Shown one piece after another: positions 42,184 through 51,195 of a DNA stretch of 64,000 nucleotides (its first letter is position 1; every line of letters begins with the position of its first letter). Origin of the DNA: CADEEX01 sp964577955 (GTDB lineage Bacteria > Acidobacteriota > Vicinamibacteria > Vicinamibacterales > CAVVIG01); assembly GCA_964577955.1 (NCBI GenBank), contig CAZOAZ010000010.1:1-64000 (forward strand), read 5' to 3'. Under the pieces are notes generated by a model that saw only the letters and a list, made by a program, of their open reading frames with translations, had not been told where the DNA came from and did not search any database. A program made the position numbers and the translations under genes.

Positions 42184-43608
42184 TTAGAGCGCGAGCTGGA
42201 ATCTGACGACGGCGCTCCACCAGGCGGCGCCACCAACGATCGGGCTGCGTTCCGCATCGTCGGTTTTCTCGTGGATCGCGTTGAACTGGATCTTGCCCCA
42301 GCGGTTCAGGTACCAGTTGATGCCGACGGTCGAGACCGTGTCGGCATTGGGAAGAATCGTTTCGGCGCGGGAGTTCCGGAACGGCGTGTCCTGGCCGACC
42401 ACGCTGTCGACGCGCAGCCGTTCGTGGCGGCCGGCGACTTCCAGCGCGCCGATCCCGCCCTTGAAGAGCGGATGCTTCGGCGTGACGCCGCCTTCCTTGG
42501 TTTCACCGGTCAGCAGCCAGGCGCCTTCGATGTACCACGAGCGGTAGCGCACATCGGAGAGATCCGTGCTGCGGATGCTCTGACCCTGGCGCTGGTCGTT
42601 CACCATGATGTACTCGAGCGACGCGCTGAGCGGTCCGTGGAACCACTCGACGTCGACGCCGATCCGCTGCCGCTGACCCTTGACGAACATCGGCTCGAAG
42701 AACGTGTACTGCGAGACCGGCGTGCGCGCGCGCAGACCGTTGGCGATGACCGAGTTGACTCCGTTGTCGAGCACCGTCGAATCGTTGACGCTGGTGAAGG
42801 CGAGCGACGTGCCGATTTCGGTTCCGGCGAACGGCCCGCCCAACTTGCGCAGCGGCCGGACCGTGAGACGCCCCGCCACGGTTTCGTCGCCGCCGACGAT
42901 CGGGTGGGTCAACGAGGTGGACTGCGAATTGTCGCCGTCCTGCTCGAACACACCGGCCCAATAGTTCAGCCCGCGCATGAAGAAGCGGCCGTGGAGCATG
43001 ATGCCGAGGTCGCGGCCGGGCGAGAGGAAGCTGCCGCCGAGCGAGCGGAACACAAAGTCCAGATCGGAGTCGCTGTTCAACTGATCGAGACCGAACGGGA
43101 CCTTCATCTTGCCGACGCGAATCTGCGCGGCGTTGATGTAGTCGGCGTCGACCCAGACGTCCTTCCACGGCGACTTCGTGGGGTTGCCGGCGGTGTCGGT
43201 CGTCGTCTCGCGTTCGACCTGGAACGTGATGTGGCGGAACAGCTCGCCTTCGATGCCGAACCGGGCGCGGTGGAGGTCCCACTCTTCGAAATCGAGCGGC
43301 TCGTCGCCAGCCTGACGGAAGTCCTCCTGAATCTTGACGGCGAAATCGAGGCGGAAATTCCGGCCGGCACGGATCGACGGATGGTCGCGCCACACGAAGC
43401 GGATCGCCGGCTGCACCGGTGGCGTTTGCGCCGGCAGCCGCAGGATCGGCGGCGCCTGCGCCGGCAGGCGCAGGATCGGAGACACGGTCTGCGGCGTCGG
43501 CGTGGTTGACGGCGCCGCGGTCGCGACCGGCGGCGGGGGCGCGTCAGTCGCGGCAGCGGCCGCTACCGGTTCGTCAATGGCCAGAGCGAGAGCGAGAGCA
43601 ATCAGCAC
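42184..43608 (-). CDS. Phosphate-selective porin (OprO/OprP)-like outer-membrane protein
   Basis: A 474-residue protein with a signal peptide (LIALALALAIDEPVAAAAA) and a proline-rich linker with the repeated unit PILRLPAQ. The barrel shows family features: RNFRLDFAVKIQEDF, FEEWDLHRARFGIEGELFRHITFQVERE, VDADYINAAQIRVGKMKVPFGLDQL, SPGRDLGIMLHG, and the ending AAWWSAVVRFQLAL. OprP-type channels pass phosphate or polyphosphate. GTG 43606-43608 has AGGAGG eight bases upstream and overlaps the preceding PLD gene by 7 bp. Confidence 0.88.
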   Translation of the reverse strand: MLIALALALAIDEPVAAAAATDAPPPPVATAAPSTTPTPQTVSPILRLPAQAPPILRLPAQTPPVQPAIRFVWRDHPSIRAGRNFRLDFAVKIQEDFRQAGDEPLDFEEWDLHRARFGIEGELFRHITFQVERETTTDTAGNPTKSPWKDVWVDADYINAAQIRVGKMKVPFGLDQLNSDSDLDFVFRSLGGSFLSPGRDLGIMLHGRFFMRGLNYWAGVFEQDGDNSQSTSLTHPIVGGDETVAGRLTVRPLRKLGGPFAGTEIGTSLAFTSVNDSTVLDNGVNSVIANGLRARTPVSQYTFFEPMFVKGQRQRIGVDVEWFHGPLSASLEYIMVNDQRQGQSIRSTDLSDVRYRSWYIEGAWLLTGETKEGGVTPKHPLFKGGIGALEVAGRHERLRVDSVVGQDTPFRNSRAETILPNADTVSTVGINWYLNRWGKIQFNAIHEKTDDAERSPIVGGAAWWSAVVRFQLAL

Positions 43609-44486
43609 GAAGCGCCTCCTGCCGTTGCAGCCGGCACGGTTCCGCCCGTGGCTGCAGCACCAATCGATTGGAACAAAGCGCGAATGTCGGCGACCGCGGA
43701 CGGTTCGTCGAGCACGACCGCGACCTCGCGCCGGAAGTCGAGGCTGAGCGCCGTCAGCGCGAGGCTGCCGACCACCGCGCGGCTGTCGTCAATCAGCATG
43801 ATCTTGCCGTGCGACTTGAGCTCGCCGATCCGCTTCTCCCCGAACACGTCGACCTTCAGGCCCTCGGCGCGGCGCCGGTTGAGCAGCGCCACCAGGCCGG
43901 GATCGGCCAGCTTCGGATCGATCAGCTTGATGCTGGTCCGCGCCTGCTCGATGAGCAGCGTGAATTGCCGTCGAGCGCGCTCGGGACCGACGATCAGGCG
44001 ATCGGTCAGCGTGTCGGGTGCCGGCTGATTGGCGCGGTCGGCGGCCATCAGGTCTCTCAGGCCGGAGACGATCGCGGGATCGTGCGTGATCACGATCGCG
44101 TCGCACGTCGAGTTGAAGCACTTCTTCGTCAGGTTGAGCGAGGCGATCACCGCCGGACCTTCGTCGGCGACGAGGTACTTGGCGTGGTACTTCACGACCG
44201 GATCGGTGTACGAATGGACCGTCGCGCCGGTTTCTTCGACCCGCTTCCACAGCTTCCGCAGCTTCTTCTTGCCGCCCTTGGCCCGCGACGTCATGAGCAC
44301 GTCGACGTTGACGCCGCGATCCACCGCCGCGGCGATTTCCGCAAAGACGGTTTTGTCGTTGCAGCGGAACAACGAGAGCGTGAGGCGCGAACGGGCCTGG
44401 CAGATGACGTCCAGCAGCGCCGCGCGCCGCAGATCCGGCGCGATGACAACCCGATCGACCGGGCGGTTACGAGCTTGACCGCTCAT
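43602..44486 (-). CDS. Phospholipase D-like protein, two HKD motifs
   Basis: A 294-residue protein. The HKD-like motifs are VKYHAKYLVADEGPAVIASLNLT and LKSHGKIMLIDDSRAVVGSLALT. The core segments (QARSRLTLSLFRCNDKTVF, GVNVDVLMTSRAKGGKKKLRKLW) fit cardiolipin-synthase/endonuclease-type PLD proteins. No signal or membrane helix is visible. ATG 44484-44486 overlaps the stop of the STAS gene, and its own end overlaps the porin start, so the three genes are coupled. Whether it acts on lipid or nucleic acid cannot be told. Confidence 0.82.
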   Translation of the reverse strand: MSGQARNRPVDRVVIAPDLRRAALLDVICQARSRLTLSLFRCNDKTVFAEIAAAVDRGVNVDVLMTSRAKGGKKKLRKLWKRVEETGATVHSYTDPVVKYHAKYLVADEGPAVIASLNLTKKCFNSTCDAIVITHDPAIVSGLRDLMAADRANQPAPDTLTDRLIVGPERARRQFTLLIEQARTSIKLIDPKLADPGLVALLNRRRAEGLKVDVFGEKRIGELKSHGKIMLIDDSRAVVGSLALTALSLDFRREVAVVLDEPSAVADIRALFQSIGAAATGGTVPAATAGGASC

Positions 44487-45613
44487 GCGCGTTTCGGCCG
44501 CTCCCACGACACGCCGCTGACGCCGGAGTTCGGCGCCATCAGCTGGGCGCTGAGATCCTCGAGTGCAATTTCAGGGCTCAGCCACGTGAAGTATTTGATC
44601 GTCACGTCGTCGGACTGGGTGATTTCGCGCGGCTCGAAGTTCACCTGATTGCGGGCGAACACGCTTTCGACATGGGTGGTCGGAAAGTCGCGGCCGCTGG
44701 CGACGATTTCCACCTGCATGACGCGCGCGGACTTGCGCGCGACCTGATCGAGCGCGAGCAGCGTCAGGCAGAGAAACGCCGTGCCGAGCCCGGTCACCGC
44801 GAACGCGCCAAGACCGGTGGCCATGCCGAGGCCCATGAGCAGGAACAGGACGGTGACGTCCTTCGGATCCTCGATGGGCGTCCGGAACCGGATGATCCCG
44901 GCGATGCCGGCGACGCCGAACGCGCGCGCCACCGAGTTGCCGATGATGACCATCATGAACGCGCCGGACACGCACAACAGCGTTTGCGCCTGCTCCAGCG
45001 AACGGTTCGCGGCGCGCTGCGTCGGATGGTGGATATAACTGACCAGGAGGCCGACGATCAGCGCGATGACCAGCTTGCCGGCCTCGAGAAACGCGTGCAG
45101 CGGATGCACGACCGGCGGCTTGGCGGTACCGCTGGGAAAGAAGGCGCTGGCCGCATCGACCGGCACGGCCGGCGCCTCGCCGAAATTGGCGAGCTCGTAC
45201 TGCCATCTGAGGCCGACGTAGACGAGCGCGGCGCAAAAGATGGTGCCGCCGATGGCGACGGCAATTTCCTGCCATGGCCACGACGCGAACCGCGCCGCTT
45301 CGACCGATTCGTAGCTTTCGAAAATGCTCGCGAGGTGCGAGAGCTCGAGCACCTTGCTGACCGCGGGGCGCGCCGCCGCGAGTCGAAGATTGCCGCCGGC
45401 GCGCTGCGCGCTCGTGTGCCCGCGCACCAGCGCCCGGATGCCGGCGCTGTCGATCGAGGTGACGCCGGCGAGATCGACCACGAGATCGCGGTGGCCGCCG
45501 CGAATCAGCTGGCGGATCTGTGCTTCAAAGGCCTCCGCGGCGCCGCCGGCAAGCAGCGGCTCGCGCGGAGACAGCAGGAGCCGGTCGCCAACCGTCTGAC
45601 TCGGTGCGGCCAT
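44483..45613 (-). CDS. STAS domain fused to DUF4956-like membrane protein
   Basis: A 376-residue protein. Residues about 10-108 are a STAS domain: LIRGGHRDLVVDLAGVTSIDSAGIRALVRG, with the phosphorylatable Ser position SIDSAG. Three or more membrane helices follow, including GNSVARAFGVAGIAGIIRFRTPIEDPKDVTVLFLLMGLGMATGLGAF, a segment typical of DUF4956 proteins, which in other bacteria lie near polyphosphate-polymerase (VTC) genes. The cytoplasmic C-terminus (VMQVEIVASGRDFPTTHVESVF) completes it. It is the first gene of the operon with a PLD protein and an OprP-like porin. Confidence 0.8.
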   Translation of the reverse strand: MAAPSQTVGDRLLLSPREPLLAGGAAEAFEAQIRQLIRGGHRDLVVDLAGVTSIDSAGIRALVRGHTSAQRAGGNLRLAAARPAVSKVLELSHLASIFESYESVEAARFASWPWQEIAVAIGGTIFCAALVYVGLRWQYELANFGEAPAVPVDAASAFFPSGTAKPPVVHPLHAFLEAGKLVIALIVGLLVSYIHHPTQRAANRSLEQAQTLLCVSGAFMMVIIGNSVARAFGVAGIAGIIRFRTPIEDPKDVTVLFLLMGLGMATGLGAFAVTGLGTAFLCLTLLALDQVARKSARVMQVEIVASGRDFPTTHVESVFARNQVNFEPREITQSDDVTIKYFTWLSPEIALEDLSAQLMAPNSGVSGVSWERPKRA

Positions 45614-45680
45614 CAATTATTGGACTCTCGGGAACAAGCCGGAACTATACAACAGTGTCGCCGCGCGCGACCGGGACCCG

Positions 45681-46688
45681 CTAGTGACACGCAGCCGATC
45701 CGCTGTCCTGCGTACCGTTCGCGACAGTCCGGAACTCCCATGAGTACGACTCGGCGCTCAGCGTCATCATCAGGATACCGAACATCCCCGTGCGCACAAC
45801 GGCACTGTTGGGCGCCCTCGTGGTCACGTTGGTGAGTTCCCTCGTCCCGCCCGTGCCGACCACGAACTGGCGGATGCCGCGTGCGTTGTCCAGCTGCCCA
45901 TCCGCATTCTGAGGATTGAACACCTCGTAGATGTGGTCGTGTCCCGTCAGGACGACATCCGCTCCCGCCTCGTAAAGAGCCCTGAAGACCGGACGCATGC
46001 CACTGCTCGGGCCGTTGGGGCCCGACGAGAACACCGGATGATGCCAGTAGGCGAGCGTGCACTTCGCGCGATTCGCCGCAAGGTCCGCCTGCAGCCATTG
46101 CATCTGCGCTGGACCGGGCTCGCCGGCGTTCGGATTTGACCCGTAGTAATTGCTGTTCATCGAAATGATGTGCCAGTCGCCATGGTCGTACGAGTAGTAC
46201 CCCAGCCCACGCGGTCCCGCATTCTCGAAGTAGCTGTAGTACGGCGTCGCATCATGCCGCTGCGTATCGCCGTAGTCGTGGTTTCCTGGCGATGGATACG
46301 TGCGCGCCCGCAGCTGCGGCCGTCCCCAGGTCGTGTTGTAGCAGCCCTGGAACTCGCTCGCCAGACCTCTCGAGTAGGCGTTGTCACCCAGGGTGAAAAT
46401 GCGTCCGCCGATCCCTTCGAGGAGGTTCGCCGTGCCTTGGTGATTCGTCGAGGGCACGTTGCAGTTGGCGATGTCGCCCGCGCCGGAGAAGAATACCGGA
46501 GGACCGGGCACCGGCGTCACCGGTCCGGGATCCGGCGCCGGCACGGTAGGCGTCGAGGGTCCAGGCGCGGACGGCGTCGGTTCGGTCGGACCTTTGCCGC
46601 ACTGCACGAGCAGCAGACAGGCCGCGGCGGTCGCGGCAACTGCCGTCAGCGTGGAACGCCCGATCGGCCGGACGCGTCGGGCCGCCAT
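45681..46688 (-). CDS. Metallophosphoesterase lipoprotein
   Basis: A 335-residue lipoprotein (lipobox LLLVQCGK) with a proline/threonine-rich linker and a calcineurin-like phosphoesterase domain. Metal-binding motifs appear in order: GAGDIANC, FTLGDNAYSRG, YPSPGNHDYG, TLAYWHHPVFS and VVLTGHDHIYE. It is like purple acid phosphatases or secreted alkaline phosphatases. It starts on ATG 46686-46688, which shares a base with the stop of the upstream TonB receptor (TGATG), so the two are coupled. Confidence 0.9.
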   Translation of the reverse strand: MAARRVRPIGRSTLTAVAATAAACLLLVQCGKGPTEPTPSAPGPSTPTVPAPDPGPVTPVPGPPVFFSGAGDIANCNVPSTNHQGTANLLEGIGGRIFTLGDNAYSRGLASEFQGCYNTTWGRPQLRARTYPSPGNHDYGDTQRHDATPYYSYFENAGPRGLGYYSYDHGDWHIISMNSNYYGSNPNAGEPGPAQMQWLQADLAANRAKCTLAYWHHPVFSSGPNGPSSGMRPVFRALYEAGADVVLTGHDHIYEVFNPQNADGQLDNARGIRQFVVGTGGTRELTNVTTRAPNSAVVRTGMFGILMMTLSAESYSWEFRTVANGTQDSGSAACH

Positions 46689-49366
46689 CAGAACCTGACC
46701 ACCGCCGCGAGTTGCAGGCGCCGCTGCGGAAAGGCCGTCACCGGCTGCGAATAGAGCGAGCGGAACACGTTCTGCGAATCGTAGTAGCCCGCCGACAGCG
46801 ATCCGATGTACTCGTTGTAGTTCACCATGCTGAACACGTTGAAGGCTTCGAGCCGCCCTTCAATCGTCTTCGAGCCGACGTGAAACTGCCGGACGAGACT
46901 CAGGTCGATGTTGCGGTACGTGCCCGTCGTCAACGTGTTGCGCCCACCTGGTCGCGCGTCGTTCTGCGTCGTCCCGTTCTGATCGTTGCCCCAGGTCTGC
47001 GTGTACGGCCTGTTGCTTCGAACCTGCGCCGTCCCGGACAGCGTCCAGCCGTTCAGCGCAGCGGGTCCTCCCGGTAACTGCCATGTAAACCCTACAACAA
47101 AATTGTGTCTTATATCGGAATCCGAGCGGCCTCTTTCCGCATCCAGGTTTCGACTGTCTTCGGGGAGTTGGAAGTTGGCCTGATCCTCGGCCGTGGACAG
47201 GGTATAAGACGCCATTGTCTGCACCTGTCCTGAAGACTGCGAAACCTTGACCTGAAGGCCGTGGTACCAGCTCTGGCCTTCGTTGCCGAGGGCGATGATT
47301 TCGCGGAAGCCGCCGGAAACCGGCCGGATCGGGCGGGTCAGGTCGGCCGCCGCCACCGAGCGAATCGTCGACTCCGAAATCGAGGCGGGCGGGTTGGTGT
47401 CGATCAGGCTCATGAGCTCGCGGCCGCGCAAGTAGATGTAGTCGGCCCCGAACTGGATGCCGAGGATCCGCCGTTCGACGCCGGCCGTCGCCTGCAGTGA
47501 GTACGGACTGTGGAACGCCGGATCGAGCACGACGATGTCACGCGGCGGCGGAGTGGCCTCGTTGAATCCGACCTGTCCGGGAATGGCGTTGTAGATCTGC
47601 GTGCCGTCCGGGCCTTCGAGGTCCACGCGGCCGATGGCGTAGAGCAGATGCTGTTGGGTGTAGAGCCCGAGGCCGCCGCGCACGACGAGGTTGTCGTCCA
47701 TCGGCTCCCACGCGACACCGAGACGCGGCTGAATGTTGTTGCGGTCGGCGCTCGCGGTATATCCGTCGACGTTCGAGATGCTCTCGACGTCGTAGCGGAC
47801 GCCGAGATTGAGCGAGAGACGTGACGACACGCGCCAGTCGTCCTGAACGAACCCGTATCCCGAGAGGCTGTGCGGGTCGGTGGTCGCCTGGCTCTCGGTG
47901 CCGACGCCGCGCGCAAACGCGAACGGCGACGTGGCCACGCCCGGACCGCCTGCGTAATACAGCGCACCAAAACCTCTGGCCAGCGACTGGTTGTGCGACC
48001 GCACGTCCTTGAGGCCGAAGCCGAACTTGAACGAATGCATGCCGCGCTTGTGCGAGAGCGTGTCCGCGATCTCGAACGTCTTCTCCGGCGACGCGCCGAA
48101 CGGGTATGGACCGATCAGGCCACCTTCAATCGAATAGCCGATGCGCTCGATGTAGAGCGTCGGGTTCAGGTCGAGGCGCTCGTCGACGAAGTGCGCGAAC
48201 TGGGCGCGAAACTGATTCAGCGTGGCGTTCGAGAGCAGCCGCGTGTGCGAGACCAGCACTGTGTGCACGTCGTTCTTGAACTGCGTGCCCGAGCCGGGCA
48301 GCCACAGTCCGCCGGGCTCGTCCGACCAGCGAAACCGCTGCCCGTTGTAGCGGACCGTCAGCAGATCGTTCGTATTGCTCTTGTGATCGACCTTGAAGAA
48401 GAGGATGTGCTCGTCTTCGTCGCTCGGCACCAGTTGTCCCGCCGCCGCCGGCGACGTGACGACGTTGTGAAGGCGCGCGCGGCGCCCCTCGTAGCTGCCG
48501 AAATAGTGCGATCGGTCTTGAATAATCGGGCCGCCGATCGTGAAGCCGAACCGCTGCTGCCCGGACGGAGGCGTCTCGGTGGTGAAGATCGGCCGATCGT
48601 TCAGCGCGCCGTTCTGCAGGAAGAACAGCCCCGACCCATGCACCTCGTTGGTGCCTGACTTCGTCGACGCCAGCGTCACCGTCGCCAGGCTCTCGCCGTA
48701 CTCGGCTGAGAACTGGCTGGTCAGCACCTGCACTTCCCTAATCGTCTCGAGTCCGTAGCCTGAATAAAACGTGCGCGCCGCACCGCGCCACTTCGAGAAG
48801 TGGCTCGCGCCGTCGACCAGCACGTTATTCGCCCAGTAGATCTGCCCTTGCGGGCTCGGAAAGTTCGGATTGCCGGTAAACCCGGCCGTCAGACTGGTCA
48901 GCGAAATGAAGTCGCGGCTGATCAGCGGGATCGCGTGGACCAGTGTTTCGCCGACGAGCTGCTGCACCGCTGAATGCTCGTGTTCGATGGTCGGCGTCCG
49001 GCCGGTGACGACCAGCGTCTCGCTGGTCGCGGGGTGCATCGCGATGTCGATGAGCTGTCGCTCCCCGCGAACCAGCGTGATGCTCTTCTCGAGCATCGTC
49101 GCGAAGCCGGAGAGCTCGGCGCGCACGGTGTAGACGCCCTGGACCGGGAGGTCGCCGACTTGATACGCGCCGCGCTCGTCGGTCGAGACGCGGCGCTCCA
49201 CGGCGATCGTTTCGTTCCAGATCGTGATTTCGGCGCCCGGGAGCAGCAGGCCGTTCGTGCTCGTCACCGTGCCGGCGATCGTGGCGGTGTCGGGGGCCTG
49301 GGCGGCGGCCAGCGCCGCGGTCAAAAGAGTGACCGTCAGGCAGATGGCAACACGAATGATTCTCAT
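46688..49366 (-). CDS. TonB-dependent receptor with N-terminal carboxypeptidase-regulatory domain
   Basis: About 892 residues. After the signal peptide (ICLTVTLLTAALAAAQA) comes a carboxypeptidase-regulatory-like Ig fold (TIAGTVTSTNGLLLPGAEITI, YQVGDLPVQGVYTVRAELSGF), a plug (VVQLV-like region, NNVLVDGASHFSKWRGAARTFYSGYGLETIREVQVLTSQFSAEYGES) and a large barrel ending LQLAAVVRF with the terminal Phe. This is the Oar-like receptor type common in Acidobacteriota. ATG 49364-49366 begins the signal peptide. The phosphoesterase encoded downstream may act on the same substrate. Confidence 0.9.
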   Translation of the reverse strand: MRIIRVAICLTVTLLTAALAAAQAPDTATIAGTVTSTNGLLLPGAEITIWNETIAVERRVSTDERGAYQVGDLPVQGVYTVRAELSGFATMLEKSITLVRGERQLIDIAMHPATSETLVVTGRTPTIEHEHSAVQQLVGETLVHAIPLISRDFISLTSLTAGFTGNPNFPSPQGQIYWANNVLVDGASHFSKWRGAARTFYSGYGLETIREVQVLTSQFSAEYGESLATVTLASTKSGTNEVHGSGLFFLQNGALNDRPIFTTETPPSGQQRFGFTIGGPIIQDRSHYFGSYEGRRARLHNVVTSPAAAGQLVPSDEDEHILFFKVDHKSNTNDLLTVRYNGQRFRWSDEPGGLWLPGSGTQFKNDVHTVLVSHTRLLSNATLNQFRAQFAHFVDERLDLNPTLYIERIGYSIEGGLIGPYPFGASPEKTFEIADTLSHKRGMHSFKFGFGLKDVRSHNQSLARGFGALYYAGGPGVATSPFAFARGVGTESQATTDPHSLSGYGFVQDDWRVSSRLSLNLGVRYDVESISNVDGYTASADRNNIQPRLGVAWEPMDDNLVVRGGLGLYTQQHLLYAIGRVDLEGPDGTQIYNAIPGQVGFNEATPPPRDIVVLDPAFHSPYSLQATAGVERRILGIQFGADYIYLRGRELMSLIDTNPPASISESTIRSVAAADLTRPIRPVSGGFREIIALGNEGQSWYHGLQVKVSQSSGQVQTMASYTLSTAEDQANFQLPEDSRNLDAERGRSDSDIRHNFVVGFTWQLPGGPAALNGWTLSGTAQVRSNRPYTQTWGNDQNGTTQNDARPGGRNTLTTGTYRNIDLSLVRQFHVGSKTIEGRLEAFNVFSMVNYNEYIGSLSAGYYDSQNVFRSLYSQPVTAFPQRRLQLAAVVRF

Positions 49367-49558
49367 CGGATCACGACGGGGTACGGCGAACGAGCGGTCG
49401 GGTCGCGGCATGGAATTGTATCCGTTTTATCCGAGCGTACCGGCCCGCGATGCGCGTTACAGGCGCAGCCAACGCGGGCACAGTCCGTCCAGTCCAGTTA
49501 TCGGCATCGGCACGAGCCAGCGTCAATGGAAACCCGTGCCAGAGTGCGCAACGCTCGG

Positions 49559-51088
49559 TCAGTCCCTGAACAGCCGCACCAGACGGAAGGAACCAAACGT
49601 CGCCAGCCAGACATGCCGGGTCGCGCCGGCCGGCAACCCTTCATCCTGCGGCATCAGGTAGAACTCGGCCGACTCCGTGCCAGTGACCGCGAAGGGCTCG
49701 CCCACAACGAATCGCACGTCGTTGGTCACGGCAATCGGTCGTTCGTCCGTGTAGAAATCGAGGACGATGCCGGTGGCGACCTGCCAAGCCTCCCAGCTGA
49801 ATCCCAGGACCGGCCGCGCGATCCGTTCGCTGGCGCAGTAGCGCGCCAGTTCGCCGGAGAGCGTCGGGACGATGATGCTGCGCGCATCGGCGGCCTGCTT
49901 TCCGATCAACCGGTTGGCCCCGAGCCCGCCGACCAGCGCGACGTAGACCGTCAGGACCGCTCGAACGGCAACAGGCCCGAGCGAACGGCCGACCTGAATC
50001 GCGCGCAGGAGCGGCGCGGCGATCGCCGCCAGGTTCAATGCGCCGATCACCGCGAGCCAGATCACGAGATAGTCGGAGATCGGACCGGCGATGGCGCGCA
50101 CGGCGAGTATTCCCGAAAGCGTGGCGGCGAGGGCCGTCCACGCGAACGCGGCTTCGAAGCGGCGGTGCTGGCGCAGGGCGGCGACGGCGGTCAGGACAAG
50201 GAGCGGAATCTCGGCCGCGGCGGCCAACAGCACGGGCCACGAAACCGCCGCCGACGCACCGAATGTCGTCAGCTCCCACCGCGGATCGAATGGCCCGATC
50301 AGTTGATTGGCGCTGATGACGAGCACTGATCGCCAGTCGTGTGGCTCGCTCGATCCGGACAGAAAGAATCGCGCCAGCGCCACGAGATTGCCGGGCGGAT
50401 GACGCAGATCGTGAATCACCGGCACGGCCCAAAGTGCGGTGAACACGAGTGCGGCGAGCCAAAGTGATCGGACGCGGGTCATCCGGCTACGGCCGGATCC
50501 CACAGAATGAACAAGCACGACGAGCGTCACCGCACCAAGCACTGGAACAAACCCGACGTGTGTCTGCACGATGAACGACGCCACCGCGACAAAGACCGGC
50601 AGCAGCGTCAATCCCTCGCTGGCCATGGCGGCCGCGAGCGCCAGCGCCAGCGCGAGCGGAATCAACGGCACAATCGGATTCCACGCCCAGAACAGGAGAC
50701 GCTGTTCCCGGTAGATCAACGGTACGAGCGCGATGGCCACGGCGACCGCCAGGGGCGGCGCGCGCCGCGCCACGACGGCGAGAAGCCCCGCGAGCGCCAC
50801 GAGGTTGATGAGCAGCACCGTCCACTTGAGGGAGATTTCGCGGTACCCCGACAACCGGTAGAGCGGCGCCAGCAGTTGATAGAGGAGCGGGCCGGGATGA
50901 TTCCACTCGAAGCGGGAGTAGGCGCCGGTCGCCAGCTCGCCGCGCGCCGCGCGCATCGCGTAGATCGACGTCGTCGCCGTGTCGCCCCACGGGTGCGTCT
51001 CTGGTGCCAGCCGGCTCTGGATTACGAGGCCCGCGACAACCGCCGCGAGGACCACGGCGGAGAGCGAGAGCCGAAGGGCGCGCGTCAT
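49559..51088 (-). CDS. GT-C-like polytopic membrane protein
   Basis: A 509-residue protein with about ten membrane helices. An early periplasmic loop contains THPWGDTATTSIYAMRAARGELATGAYSRFEWNHPGPLLYQLLAPLY, a DxD-like acidic motif followed by a conserved Pro/Gly-rich stretch as in GT39/GT83 transferases. The C-terminal soluble part (RPVLGFSWEAWQVATG) follows the helices. A family B repeat at 50480-50505 is read in frame as VGSGRSRMTRV between two helices. Substrate unknown. Confidence 0.72.
   Translation of the reverse strand: MTRALRLSLSAVVLAAVVAGLVIQSRLAPETHPWGDTATTSIYAMRAARGELATGAYSRFEWNHPGPLLYQLLAPLYRLSGYREISLKWTVLLINLVALAGLLAVVARRAPPLAVAVAIALVPLIYREQRLLFWAWNPIVPLIPLALALALAAAMASEGLTLLPVFVAVASFIVQTHVGFVPVLGAVTLVVLVHSVGSGRSRMTRVRSLWLAALVFTALWAVPVIHDLRHPPGNLVALARFFLSGSSEPHDWRSVLVISANQLIGPFDPRWELTTFGASAAVSWPVLLAAAAEIPLLVLTAVAALRQHRRFEAAFAWTALAATLSGILAVRAIAGPISDYLVIWLAVIGALNLAAIAAPLLRAIQVGRSLGPVAVRAVLTVYVALVGGLGANRLIGKQAADARSIIVPTLSGELARYCASERIARPVLGFSWEAWQVATGIVLDFYTDERPIAVTNDVRFVVGEPFAVTGTESAEFYLMPQDEGLPAGATRHVWLATFGSFRLVRLFRD
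50480..50505. repeat. Family B repeat inside a membrane-protein gene
   Basis: CATCCGGCTACGGCCGGATC followed by CCACAG. The core is ATCCGGC(TAC)GGCCGGAT-like with one unpaired centre. It is translated between two membrane helices of the GT-C-like protein. Confidence 0.65.
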
Positions 51089-51195
51089 GGGCGGTCACGA
51101 TTGTCGCGCAGATCGGACAGGCTGCCACCGTCGCGCCCCAAGGCGCTTCGGCGAGCCTGTTCCGAACGGAATCACTTGATCAAGAATCTGCAGCA

